This document shows, piece after piece, positions 8,987-17,166 of a DNA stretch of 64,000 nucleotides. The stretch is from Paraferrimonas sp. SM1919. Its GTDB lineage: Bacteria; Pseudomonadota; Gammaproteobacteria; Enterobacterales; Shewanellaceae. The DNA lies in contig NZ_WINH01000002.1 in assembly GCF_010993985.1 (NCBI RefSeq), positions 160,091 through 224,090 on the forward strand, in the 5' to 3' direction. The position numbers were made by a program, and so were the translations under genes. The notes under the pieces are model-generated. The model had not been told where the DNA came from and searched no databases. It was given only the letters and a program-made list of their open reading frames with translations. The first letter of the stretch is position 1, and every line of letters begins with the position of its first letter.

Positions 8987-10627
8987 ATGACCACTAGAGT
9001 AGCTGCATTACAATTTAAAACAGGATTAGATTTAGCAGAAAACCTAGCCACTTGCTTAAAGATGATTGATGAGGCGGCTAAGTGTTCGCCGCAGTTGATG
9101 CTGTTGCCAGAGTTTTGCAATGCCTTATCTTGGTATCAAGATCAGCACCATGCTTTTGAGTTAGCCCTTACTTTAGACTCTGACTTTTTGAGTCAAATTG
9201 CCAGTAAAGCAAAGCAACATAACTGTCATATTATCGTTAATGTCACCCTAAGAAGAAGTGAAACAGATATTAATGCTATTAGTGTTAGCTCTTGTTTGTT
9301 TGACGCTAATGGTGAATTAGTTCATATCGCAGATAAACAATCATTAATGGGCCATGAGAATGATTTTTTTATTAAGGCTAAATACCCTGCCAAAGTGGCT
9401 GAGACTCAATTAGGGAAGCTTGGGATCTTTCCTTGTCGTGATGGTGTGACCTTTGAAGTCGCTAAAATACTGGGCTTACAGGGAGCGCAATTATTATGTG
9501 ATTCGCTTAATTCTTTCGCTTTTGACGAGGCCAGTTTGCATGTGCCAGCCCGAGCCATTGAAAATGGTATTCCATTGATTTCAAGTAATAAGGTTGGACC
9601 ATTAATTCCAGAGGAATTATTAGATGAAGTCTCTAAAGCTACTGGGATAGCTAAAAACTTGCTCTATGGAGCAGGGGAAAGTCAAATTATTGATGGCAAT
9701 GGTCAAGTGTTAGCGAAGGCCAGTAAAGATAAACAACAATATATTTATGCCGATATTGAGTTAGGTAATTTTAAAACTCAATTACAACAACTTAGGCGCC
9801 CACAAATTTACAATAGTTTAAGTTGTGCTTATGCACCTAAAGACCAGCCTCAAGCTTTGGCGGCAGAGGTAGTGTTATGGACACCTGACTCATCTGCCAA
9901 TAGCTATAATGAGCTGGTTAACTTCATTGAAGAAAATAGCTTCGACATTTTAGTGCTGCCAAGTAATGTATTTGGGCAATTATCACGTTCTCAAATTGAT
10001 CGTTTGGTCGATAGAATTTTACCGCAACAATATTTATGTTTTAGTACCTCAGCAGAACATGGCGAGCTTGGTTTGCTAATTAGTGGCAGTGGTGTATTGA
10101 TTAGGCAAAGGCCGTTGCATGAAGATTATCAATCTCAGACATGCCAATTGTTAGCAGATAAAGTTGAATACTATGATAGCAAGTTTGGCCGCTTAGGGAT
10201 CTTATTAAGCTCAGATTGGCGTCACCCTGAAGCTGCCAAGTTAGCGGCGCTTGCTGGGGTTGATTTGATTTTATCACCTGCAGCGGTGAAAGAGCCTTGG
10301 CTTAATAGCCATGGTTTTGCTTCTAGAGCCGCTGAGAATCGTGTCGCTATTGCAGTTTGTTCAGATCCTAACACCGACTTAGCGGGGGGCGTTTACTATT
10401 TGCAGTCAGACTTTACGTTACTCAGTCAGTGGCAACAGCGGCAGTATGATGGCTATATTAATCAGCCAATTATAGTGCTTCAAAAGCCAAACCAACTTTT
10501 AAAGCAAGAAATAAATCTCGCCAATAGCCGGAATAAGTTGATGTCGGCCAACACCCATTTATTAGCAGATAGGCCATGGGATCGAAGTGCTTTACTATCG
10601 CAAATTAATAGTGGAGTCAGTGAGTGA
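8987..10627 (+). CDS. Nitrilase-superfamily hydrolase with duplicated domain, second copy degenerate
   Basis: 546 residues, twice a normal C-N hydrolase domain, preceded by AAGGGGTAAGGG. The first domain (1-270) carries the whole triad: Glu42 in 'LLPEF', Lys117 in 'ADKQSL', Cys150 in 'GIFPCRDG'. The second (about 290-500) repeats the fold but has 'VLPSN' (Ser326) at the Glu position and 'GILLSSDWRHPE' (Ser408) at the Cys position. It should be inactive and is probably structural or regulatory. Family members hydrolyse nitriles, amides, N-carbamoyl groups or use glutamine; no glutamine-amidotransferase partner domain is present. It is first gene of the plus-strand operon and overlaps the VOC gene (GTGA). 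Confidence 0.85.
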   Translation: MTTRVAALQFKTGLDLAENLATCLKMIDEAAKCSPQLMLLPEFCNALSWYQDQHHAFELALTLDSDFLSQIASKAKQHNCHIIVNVTLRRSETDINAISVSSCLFDANGELVHIADKQSLMGHENDFFIKAKYPAKVAETQLGKLGIFPCRDGVTFEVAKILGLQGAQLLCDSLNSFAFDEASLHVPARAIENGIPLISSNKVGPLIPEELLDEVSKATGIAKNLLYGAGESQIIDGNGQVLAKASKDKQQYIYADIELGNFKTQLQQLRRPQIYNSLSCAYAPKDQPQALAAEVVLWTPDSSANSYNELVNFIEENSFDILVLPSNVFGQLSRSQIDRLVDRILPQQYLCFSTSAEHGELGLLISGSGVLIRQRPLHEDYQSQTCQLLADKVEYYDSKFGRLGILLSSDWRHPEAAKLAALAGVDLILSPAAVKEPWLNSHGFASRAAENRVAIAVCSDPNTDLAGGVYYLQSDFTLLSQWQQRQYDGYINQPIIVLQKPNQLLKQEINLANSRNKLMSANTHLLADRPWDRSALLSQINSGVSE

Positions 10628-11091
10628 GGGCGCAGACAGAGGACATTTTACAGCAGCATATTGTTGGTTTAGCTCATATCGGGATCACTTGCGATGATAT
10701 TGTTAATGAAGTACAACAATTTTGCCAATTATATGGCATCGACCAAGATACGGTACAGTGGCTAGAGCTGGAATCGGAAAAATATTTTGCCTTTATCTGT
10801 TTTGCCGGCCAAACCTTTGAGTTTATTAACTCAGCAGTAGGCCCATTTAAAGAGTTGGTAACTAAAAGCCTGAGGGCTGGTGGTGGTCTTAATCACCTAG
10901 CTTGGTATGTCAAAAGTATTGATAAGGCGCTGTGCTGTTTGAAAAAAAATAATGTAACAGCAGGTTATGTCACTCAATCTGGGCCAATAAAGCTACAAAA
11001 TAAGAAAATCGTTTATTTAGATCCTAGCAGTTGTGGGGGGCATTTGATTGAGCTGATCGAATTACAGGAGGTTGGAGATGCAACTGAGTGA
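10624..11091 (+). CDS. VOC (glyoxalase / methylmalonyl-CoA epimerase-like) protein
   Basis: 155 residues from a GTG overlapping the upstream stop by 4 bases. Two beta-alpha-beta-beta-beta modules of the vicinal-oxygen-chelate fold with the expected metal ligands: His18 ('LAHIG'), Glu67 ('TFEFIN'), His91 ('LNHLAW'), Glu143 ('HLIELIE'). The layout resembles methylmalonyl-CoA epimerases and lactoylglutathione lyases. A divalent-metal-dependent epimerase, isomerase or dioxygenase step is possible. The operon context suggests action in the same pathway as the nitrilase and SDR. Confidence 0.8.
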   Translation: MRAQTEDILQQHIVGLAHIGITCDDIVNEVQQFCQLYGIDQDTVQWLELESEKYFAFICFAGQTFEFINSAVGPFKELVTKSLRAGGGLNHLAWYVKSIDKALCCLKKNNVTAGYVTQSGPIKLQNKKIVYLDPSSCGGHLIELIELQEVGDATE

Positions 11092-11749
11092 GGTTTTTAA
11101 CTCGCCAAAGGGGGTCCGTTGGTTAACTCAGGGGAATTATGGCTATGTTCATAACGGCAATAAGTTTGATATTTGTGAGCGATGGCGTCAAGGCGTCAAC
11201 TTTAAAGGTGAGACTTATATTCAAAGCTTTCGCTATTCCGCGATGGCCAGTTCAATGCTCAAAGTACAAAGCTGTGTCGATAGACAGGGTGCCAGTAAGA
11301 TCATCATAGAATTTGAATGTGGTGATTTAGATAAAATTATTACCCATGTGCAGGGTAGCGCTGAACGCTGGATCTGGCAAAAAACGGACGCAACTGGTGC
11401 GGTTTTGGAGAGTGGTGAATTTCAACAAGGAATATTTTTTCCATTGTTAAGGATTTTTGAAGGTGCCATCATAGAAGCACTAAAGCAGTCTCCAGCGACA
11501 TTGATCCTGCCTGATATTCGACTCAGTGCCAAACCTTCTCAAAAACTGTCCCTATACAGTGAAACTCGTCATAGCTTTGAAGTCGCACCACTATCAAAGC
11601 ACCAAGGTGCGCATTTTCGCTTTATTGGCGGTGAATATGATGCTGATAATGCCTATTTTGTGGTGAGGGATCATTTATTACAGTTTTATCAGTGGCAAAC
11701 CCAATCCATGGGGACTTGGCAGGTGAGCCTAGATTGGAAAAAGCTTTAG
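11078..11749 (+). CDS. Conserved-looking protein of unknown function
   Basis: 223 residues from the ATG at 11078, set by AGGAGG at 11066-11071; a TTG two codons earlier lacks that spacing. It starts 14 bases inside the VOC gene, so it is co-translated. No signal peptide or membrane segment. Many alternating hydrophobic/polar strands with Trp and aromatic residues ('RWIWQKTD', 'FYQWQTQSMGTWQVSLDW') suggest a beta-rich, lipocalin-like or ligand-binding fold. I do not recognise the family. Confidence 0.7.
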   Translation: MQLSEVFNSPKGVRWLTQGNYGYVHNGNKFDICERWRQGVNFKGETYIQSFRYSAMASSMLKVQSCVDRQGASKIIIEFECGDLDKIITHVQGSAERWIWQKTDATGAVLESGEFQQGIFFPLLRIFEGAIIEALKQSPATLILPDIRLSAKPSQKLSLYSETRHSFEVAPLSKHQGAHFRFIGGEYDADNAYFVVRDHLLQFYQWQTQSMGTWQVSLDWKKL

Positions 11750-11752
11750 ACC

Positions 11753-11766
11753 TTGATAAAAATCAT
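11753..11766 (+). promoter_or_regulatory. FNR/CRP-family-like operator upstream of the REDY-like gene
   Basis: The 14-mer TTGATAAAAATCAT matches the FNR-type consensus TTGAT-N4-ATCAA at 9 of 10 positions. It lies 51 bases before the next coding start and directly after the stop of the preceding gene, implying a regulated internal promoter. Comparable boxes are at 16230-16243 and 52014-52027. Confidence 0.6.
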
Positions 11767-11817
11767 TAGCAGTTTCAATAACTTTTGGGATGCTAGCAAT
11801 ACACTCACATAAGGAAT

Positions 11818-12132
11818 ATGACCATGACTTCGATTGTAGTGCTGTTTAACCTTAAAACCGATGCGGATGTTGCAAAATATGAACGTTGGGCGATTGATAC
11901 TGATTTACCTACAGCTGGTGGTTTAGCATCTGTAGAGCTGTTTGAAGTATTGAAAACCAAGGGGGTGCTGATGAGCGATGACAAACCACCCTATCAATAT
12001 ATCGAGATTCTAAAGATTAATGACATGGAACAATTTGCTACTGATGTCGCCAGTGAGAGCATGCAACAAGTGGCAGCCCAATTCCAAAGTTTTGCCGATA
12101 ACCCCTTGTTTATCCTTTGTGAACATATCTAA
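11818..12132 (+). CDS. REDY/HapK-like small protein
   Basis: 104 residues (102 if the second ATG at 11824 is used, which is better spaced from AGGA at 11812-11815). It resembles the REDY-like protein HapK family, named from prodiginine gene clusters, in its start 'TSIVVLFNLK', the core 'ATDLP/DTDLPT' region and 'SMQQVAAQFQSFADNP' near the end. These are small dimeric alpha/beta-barrel proteins with no settled activity. The family link is from memory. It precedes an SDR gene by 9 bases; an FNR-like box lies upstream. Confidence 0.72.
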   Translation: MTMTSIVVLFNLKTDADVAKYERWAIDTDLPTAGGLASVELFEVLKTKGVLMSDDKPPYQYIEILKINDMEQFATDVASESMQQVAAQFQSFADNPLFILCEHI

Positions 12133-12141
12133 GGGGGCAGC

Positions 12142-12984
12142 ATGGCACAATATCAAGATTTAGCTGGCAAGGTGGCAGTGATCACAGGTGCGGGGCGTAA
12201 GTTAGGCTTAGGAGAAGCCATGGCTAAGCGTCTGGCCGAGGAGGGCGTGAAGGTTATCCTTACTGATATTCGTCCCAAAGGCCAAGATTCGGACTTTGAT
12301 AGCCACTTGGGAACCGGTGGAGAGTTAGAGCAGATAGTTAACGACATTAATGACTCAGGTGGTGAAGCTTATGGTTATTTTTGTGATGTTACCAATGCCG
12401 ATGAGGTAGCAGCAACCGCACAGTATGCAGTTGATACCCTTGGCGCTCTGGACATCTGGATAAATAATGCTGGTGTCGGTTTTATCATGAAGCCAATTCT
12501 CGAAATGGATGTCGGCGACTGGGATAAAGTGTTAGACGTCAATCTCAGAGGCACATTCTACGGCATTAAGTTTGCTGCTGAGCAAATGGTAAAACAGGGT
12601 AAAGGCGGTAAGATTATTAATATTGGTTCACAGGCATCCAAATCAGGTTTTGCCCATGCCAGTGCCTACACCACTTCAAAGCATGGTATGACAGGGTTAA
12701 CCCGTGTTGCTGCCATGGAACTAGGCCCCCATGGTATAAACGTTAACCAGATATGCCCTAACCATGTTACCACCGGCTTAGGCAAGTGGCAGAATCAACA
12801 CTTCTCTGAGGTGACAGGTAAGGGCCATGACAAATATATGCAAGATATGCGTGATCGCATTCCACTAGGCCGCCCAGGATTACAACAGGATATTGCCAAG
12901 GCCTGTGCTTTTTTATGTTCTGAGCAAGCACAATATATTACTGCGGAAGCGCTGAATGTATCCGGTGGCGAAGAATATCATTAA
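12142..12984 (+). CDS. Short-chain dehydrogenase/reductase
   Basis: 280 residues, classical SDR: cofactor motif 'TGAGRKLGLG', 'NNAGVG', Ser in 'INIGSQASKSG', and 'YTTSK' active site. It ends with the usual 'ALNVSGG' segment. A roughly 15-residue insertion after beta-2 ('RPKGQDSDFDSHLGTGGE') is unusual and could shape cofactor or substrate choice. It follows the REDY-like gene by 9 bases after GGGGG and is the last gene of the plus-strand group. It should oxidise or reduce an alcohol/carbonyl in the local pathway. Confidence 0.85.
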   Translation: MAQYQDLAGKVAVITGAGRKLGLGEAMAKRLAEEGVKVILTDIRPKGQDSDFDSHLGTGGELEQIVNDINDSGGEAYGYFCDVTNADEVAATAQYAVDTLGALDIWINNAGVGFIMKPILEMDVGDWDKVLDVNLRGTFYGIKFAAEQMVKQGKGGKIINIGSQASKSGFAHASAYTTSKHGMTGLTRVAAMELGPHGINVNQICPNHVTTGLGKWQNQHFSEVTGKGHDKYMQDMRDRIPLGRPGLQQDIAKACAFLCSEQAQYITAEALNVSGGEEYH

Positions 12985-13284
12985 TCGCTGTAGATAAAAT
13001 GGCTGCTGGTGCAGCCTATCATCCATTAGGGGGAGTAATGCCCTAATGCATCAGGATTTAAAGTTCCAGTCAATTTAGGATAACTTGTCCGACCTCTCAA
13101 AAATCAGAGCTGTATGTTAATTTTATGCTATTGCAATTATTGCTTCGATGTTAACTGGTGTTAAGGTTCCGGTGTTGATTTGCAGGTAATCACACTTTTT
13201 GGATATTCCCCCCTTGAGAGTCAAATATGCCCCTCGTAGGATTCTAGTCAGATACACATTAACTCAAAAATAACTGACTAAGGC
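12985..13284. other. 300-base gap between SDR and SDF carrier genes
   Basis: No coding potential seen. Two hairpins, GGCTGC/GCAGCC at 13001-13016 and ATTAGGG/CCCTAAT at about 13025-13047, lack T-runs and could give weak or Rho-assisted termination. The rest is AT-rich and should hold the promoter of the carrier gene. No clear FNR-like box of the N4 type was found here. Confidence 0.4.
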
Positions 13285-14556
13285 ATGGGTGCAACAATGT
13301 TTAAAACTCAAACCTCTAGAATCTTTTTAGGCCTGTTTGCGGGCCTATTGATTGGTAGCATAATTCAATATGATTTCCCTCGCGTGGAATTCTTACATAC
13401 CACCTTCCTTGAGGTAATATCTGGTCTGGGCAGCATGTTTGTCCACCTAATTATGCTGCTGGTTGTGCCTCTAGTGTTCTTCTCTATTGTTGCCGGCATT
13501 GTCGAATTACAAGACATCAAGTCATTTGGCCGCCTAGGTGGTAAAACCTTCTTTCTATATCTAGTTAATACCGTATTAGCCATCTTGGCTACGATGGCAA
13601 TTGCACTTGCTTTTGAGCCTGGGTTAGGTTTGACGCTAGCTGGTGACAAGCAAGCAACCTTAGGTAGCACAAGCCTACCAAGCTTCTTAGATATGATTGT
13701 AAACATCATCCCTTCTAACCCTGCGCGTGCTTTTGTTGAAGGTGATATGTTACAAATCATCTTTATGGCAATCCTGACTGGGGCGGCGATTAAGTCTCTA
13801 GGGGAAGTGGCAAAACCAGCTGAAAAGTTCTTCAAAATGGGCAACACCATTATGCTGAAGATGATCAACATGGTAATGACCCTAGCGCCACTGGGTGTAT
13901 TTGTTCTGATGATTAAATTAGGCGCAACCTTGTCGGCGTCAATGATGATTGATGTTGCAGGCTATATTGCTATGGCAGTTGGTTTGATGGTGTTTTGGTC
14001 TATGGTGTTTTACCCGTTTATCATCAGTCTAACAACGGATATTTCAGCGTCTGAATTCCGCCGTAAAACTCGTGAACAGTTTATTTTTGCCGTATCAACT
14101 TCAAGTTCTTCTGCGACGATGCCAGTAACCATGCGCACTCTGACCGATGGCCTAAAGGTTAAGAAGTCTATAGCCGGTTTTGGTGTGCCAATGGGGGCAA
14201 CCATGAATATGAGTGGTGCGGCCATTTACATTGGTATGGCAGCATTCTTTATTGGCAACGCATTCGGACAACCTATTACCTCTGATCAATTACTCACCTT
14301 AGGTGTGAGTGTGTTTTTATTGAGTGTTGGCGCTGGCGCAGTACCTGGTGGCGGTGTGGTCATGGTGGGCGTACTGATTCACCAAATGGGTTTACCAGTA
14401 GAATCAATAGCCATTATTGCTGCCATTGACCGCATTAAAGATATGTTTGCCACCGCGACTAACGTAGTGGGAGACTCAGCGGTGATTACTTTGGTGGATG
14501 CATCAGAGAAAGGTGAAGAAGCACTTCAAGCTGAACAAAAAACCGCTCAAGCATAA
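13285..14556 (+). CDS. SDF-family (dicarboxylate/amino acid:cation) symporter
   Basis: 423 residues (or 419 from the ATG at 13297, equally plausible). Typical GltP/DctA fold with eight helices and two hairpins: serine-rich HP1 motif 'STSSSSATMP' and HP2 'GAVPGGG'. Two substrate-site motifs differ from glutamate carriers: 'NMSGA' (308-312) replaces NMDGT, and helix 8 reads 'DMFATATNVVGD' (386-397), with Ala389 where glutamate/aspartate carriers have the side-chain-carboxylate Arg. The substrate is therefore unlikely to be glutamate or aspartate. Location after the catabolic block suggests uptake of a related acid, which is inference. Confidence 0.85.
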   Translation: MGATMFKTQTSRIFLGLFAGLLIGSIIQYDFPRVEFLHTTFLEVISGLGSMFVHLIMLLVVPLVFFSIVAGIVELQDIKSFGRLGGKTFFLYLVNTVLAILATMAIALAFEPGLGLTLAGDKQATLGSTSLPSFLDMIVNIIPSNPARAFVEGDMLQIIFMAILTGAAIKSLGEVAKPAEKFFKMGNTIMLKMINMVMTLAPLGVFVLMIKLGATLSASMMIDVAGYIAMAVGLMVFWSMVFYPFIISLTTDISASEFRRKTREQFIFAVSTSSSSATMPVTMRTLTDGLKVKKSIAGFGVPMGATMNMSGAAIYIGMAAFFIGNAFGQPITSDQLLTLGVSVFLLSVGAGAVPGGGVVMVGVLIHQMGLPVESIAIIAAIDRIKDMFATATNVVGDSAVITLVDASEKGEEALQAEQKTAQA

Positions 14557-14578
14557 AATAAAATGAGCAATTAATTAT

Positions 14579-14602
14579 AAAGGGAGCTTCGGCTCCTTTT
14601 TT
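14579..14602 (+). terminator. Rho-independent terminator after the SDF carrier
   Basis: Stem GGGAGC/GCTCCT with a stable TTCG loop, extended by A-T pairs, followed by TTTTTTG. Confidence 0.85.
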
Positions 14603-14745
14603 GTTTTTAAGGCAAAAATAAGCACTTTGATTGGTGAAGTTTTTAGCATGATTTTTCGATTGTTATGATTAGAGAGCTGAGTCACTATTATGTTAATCTT
14701 AATTAGGTAGACTAAAACTCTAGCAATCATTTGGGAGAGCAGCTT

Positions 14746-15357
14746 ATGGACACCTTAGAAAAAAAAATCAGTTATATTATGGGAAGAGAATTGGCTGAAC
14801 AACTACTACCGCAAGCCTTTAAGGGAATGAATATTAAAATTGTGCAGCAGGCTATTATGGACACCTTTAGCCGACAACCATGGCCATTTGATGAAAGCCA
14901 AGTTGAAGACCTTAAAGAATTGTTTATTAACCAACAGCGACAGCAGCAAGAGCAAGGTGCCGCTGAACTTGAAGCATTGAGTCAAAGGTTTTTTGCAGAT
15001 AATGCAAAGCGTGCTGAAGTGTTCAGCCATAGTACTGGTGTTCAATATGAAATCGTCGAGCCGGGCAGTGATGCTATTGCATTTAGTCCTAATGCCAAAT
15101 TTATTATTCATCACCAAACATTTTTGTTAGATGGTCGTTTAGTTGATAGTTCTTTACACTTAGATGAACCTAACCAATGGTTACCTACTCAGATGCCGCT
15201 AGGTTGGATGGTGGCATTAAAGGATATGCAAAAAGGATCAAAGTGGCGCGTATTTATTCCAAGTCATCTGGCTTATGGTGAAGAAGGTACTCAAACCATT
15301 CCTGGTAATTCGCCAGTAGTGTGTGAAATCCAGTTAATTGATGTCATAAATGGATAA
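14746..15357 (+). CDS. FKBP-type peptidyl-prolyl isomerase (FklB/FkpA-like), divergent
   Basis: 203 residues from the ATG preceded by GGGAGAG. There is an N-terminal helical dimerisation domain (about 5-80) and a C-terminal FKBP domain with 'GWMVALKDMQKGSKWRVFIPSHLAYGEEG'-type core, shown here in short as 'MQKGSKWRVFIPS' and 'LAYGEEG'. The strand that is normally 'VFDSS' is 'LVDSS' and the hydrophobic pocket is less conserved, so activity may be low. There is no signal peptide, so it is cytoplasmic. Its end overlaps ung by 8 bases. Confidence 0.82.
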   Translation: MDTLEKKISYIMGRELAEQLLPQAFKGMNIKIVQQAIMDTFSRQPWPFDESQVEDLKELFINQQRQQQEQGAAELEALSQRFFADNAKRAEVFSHSTGVQYEIVEPGSDAIAFSPNAKFIIHHQTFLLDGRLVDSSLHLDEPNQWLPTQMPLGWMVALKDMQKGSKWRVFIPSHLAYGEEGTQTIPGNSPVVCEIQLIDVING

Positions 15358-16012
15358 GCACTGGGAGTCATTGCTGGCACCATTAATGGCGCTGCAACCT
15401 TATCAACGGGCCTTGGCTTATTCGCAGCAGCGCCGAGCTGCTGGCGTTGAGGTCTACCCGCCAGAGTCACAAATATTAAATGCCTTTGATGCTTGTCCGT
15501 TGGATAAGCTCAAAGTAGTGATCCTAGGGCAGGATCCATACCACGGAGAGGGCCAGGCCCATGGCTTAAGCTTTTCGGTACAAGCTGGGGTTAAGACGCC
15601 GCCGTCACTGGTTAATATGTATAAGGAATTGGCGACAGATATCAGCGACTTTAGCATCCCTAACCATGGTAACTTGCAGGCTTGGGCAGAGCAGGGAGTG
15701 TTGTTGTTAAATTCGGTACTCACGGTAGAAAAAGCCTCACCCAATAGCCATAAAGACATTGGTTGGAGCCAGTTTACTGACAGTGTCATTAAAGCCATTT
15801 CAGACAGTCAGCATAATGTGGTATTTGTGCTTTGGGGCGGATTCGCCAAGAAAAAAGCCAAGCTGATAGATGCCAGCAAGCATCTAGTACTTACTGGACC
15901 TCATCCCTCACCATTATCAGCTTACCGTGGCTTTTTTGGTTGTCAGCATTTTTCAAAAATTAATGACTACTTAGCAGAGCATAATCAGCCTATTGTCGAT
16001 TGGCAAAATTAA
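15350..16012 (+). CDS. ung: Uracil-DNA glycosylase
   Basis: 220 residues, standard family-1 UDG length. It removes uracil from DNA to start base-excision repair. The water-activating motif 'GQDPYH' (about 60-65) and DNA-intercalation motif 'HPSPLSAYRGFFGC' are both present, with 'LLLNSVLTV' between them. The start overlaps the FKBP stop, so the pair is probably coupled. Confidence 0.97.
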   Translation: MDKHWESLLAPLMALQPYQRALAYSQQRRAAGVEVYPPESQILNAFDACPLDKLKVVILGQDPYHGEGQAHGLSFSVQAGVKTPPSLVNMYKELATDISDFSIPNHGNLQAWAEQGVLLLNSVLTVEKASPNSHKDIGWSQFTDSVIKAISDSQHNVVFVLWGGFAKKKAKLIDASKHLVLTGPHPSPLSAYRGFFGCQHFSKINDYLAEHNQPIVDWQN

Positions 16013-16021
16013 TAACCTGTA

Positions 16022-16047
16022 AACAGCAGCGATTTAGCTGCTGTTTT
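16022..16047 (+). terminator. Rho-independent terminator after ung
   Basis: Nine-bp stem AACAGCAGC/GCTGCTGTT around GATTTA, followed by TT and G. Confidence 0.88.
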
Positions 16048-16229
16048 TGTCATTAGGTTCTGTAAGCTTTGCAGTGATGGAGCCAATAGGTGTGTTCGTT
16101 GCTTACCACAGAAAAAGCGCAGCAATTGAGCGGTGGTGGTTGCAGCCAACAAACGTAAGTACAGTTGCAATGGCTGATCTAAAGTAAACCTTAAAGTTCG
16201 ACAAACCCTATTGCTTTACTCTTTAATTA

Positions 16230-16243
16230 TTGACTGATCTCAA
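16230..16243 (+). promoter_or_regulatory. FNR/CRP-family-like operator upstream of the imidase operon
   Basis: TTGACTGATCTCAA, a TTGA-N6-TCAA palindrome matching 8 of the 10 FNR consensus positions with both outer half-sites perfect. It lies 58 bases before the start codon at 16302. A -10-like TATTTT at 16266-16271 sits at about the spacing expected for activation from a site near -41. One of three similar boxes in this window. Confidence 0.6.
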
Positions 16244-16301
16244 TTGAACAATAGTGTTTTAGGAGTATTTTTATCCTTAACCGTTAATTAAGGATAACAA
16301 G

Positions 16302-17165
16302 ATGCCGAAGCAATACCCTTGGCCGAATGATGCCCGCCTAGCCATGTCCATTGTTGTCAACGTGGAAGAAGGTTCAGAATATACCGTTAAAGATGGCGAT
16401 AAAGGCATGGAGCCGGTGGATGAGCTGGGGGTGAGTCTGAAAAAGCCTATTCGTAACTATGGTAACGAATCTAACTACCAATACGGCATTAAAGAGGGTG
16501 CCGCCAGGGTCTTAAAGCTATTAGAAACCTATAAAATCCGTGCCACTTGGACCGCGGCAGCGGTTTCCCTGGAACGGGCTCCTTGGTTGGCCGATGCCAT
16601 TAGCTGCCGTGGCGATGAAGTGTGTTCCCATGGTTATCGCTGGATCCACCAGTTCCGTATGGACGAAGAGACCGAACGTCAATTTATTCGAGATGCCGCA
16701 GATTCGATTGAGCGTACCACAGGTAGCCGCCCTAAGGGCTGGTTGAGCCGTTATTTACTGACTGAGAACACTCGCCGCTTACTGCAAGAGGAAGGCTATA
16801 CCTATCACATGGATGATTATTCCTGTGATGCGCCATTTTGGGATGGGGTAAATGGTTCAGATGAACCTATGGTGATCGTGCCCTACGCCCTTGATTCTAA
16901 TGATATGAAGATGTGGACATCGCCTTCATATACCCCTGAAGCTTGGCTGAAATACGCTAAAGATAGCTTTGATACCTTGTACGAAGAAGGTGCAGAACAA
17001 ACCCGCATGATGAGCTTAGGCTTGCACTTACGCATTATTGGCCGACCGGGTCGTATTTGGGCGTTAAAAGAATTCTTAGCCTATGTATCAAGTCATTCTG
17101 ATGTTTGGTTTGCTACCCGTGAGCAAATCCGCGATCACTTCGCATCCAACGTAGAGGCGCAATAA
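16302..17165 (+). CDS. PuuE/imidase-type polysaccharide-deacetylase-family cyclic amide hydrolase
   Basis: 287 residues, NodB-homology barrel of the allantoinase PuuE/cyclic-imide-hydrolase branch rather than a chitin deacetylase. Diagnostic parts are 'VVNVEEGSEYTV' near the N-terminus, 'EVCSHGYRWIHQFRMDEETE' in the middle, 'MDDYSCDAPFW', and 'LHLRIIGRPGR' near the C-terminus. PuuE opens the allantoin ring and imidases open cyclic imides to half-amides. There is no signal peptide. It is first gene of an operon with a CitE-type lyase, MaoC hydratase and acyl-CoA dehydrogenase, without other purine-catabolism genes, so a cyclic imide or lactam is a likelier substrate than allantoin (inference). 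Confidence 0.82.
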   Translation: MPKQYPWPNDARLAMSIVVNVEEGSEYTVKDGDKGMEPVDELGVSLKKPIRNYGNESNYQYGIKEGAARVLKLLETYKIRATWTAAAVSLERAPWLADAISCRGDEVCSHGYRWIHQFRMDEETERQFIRDAADSIERTTGSRPKGWLSRYLLTENTRRLLQEEGYTYHMDDYSCDAPFWDGVNGSDEPMVIVPYALDSNDMKMWTSPSYTPEAWLKYAKDSFDTLYEEGAEQTRMMSLGLHLRIIGRPGRIWALKEFLAYVSSHSDVWFATREQIRDHFASNVEAQ

Positions 17166-17166
17166 T

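Noticed and set aside
4381-12984. A prodiginine or other pyrrole biosynthesis cluster, suggested by the REDY/HapK-like gene
   Set aside because: No PigA/PigG/PigH-like oxidase, carrier or synthase genes, and no condensing enzyme; the set looks catabolic.
13001-13016. GGCTGC/GCAGCC hairpin as a terminator after the SDR gene
   Set aside because: No T-run follows; may still act with Rho but cannot be called.
16302-17165. Allantoinase of purine degradation (puuE)
   Set aside because: No uricase, HIU hydrolase or OHCU decarboxylase nearby; the CoA-ester enzymes downstream indicate another pathway.
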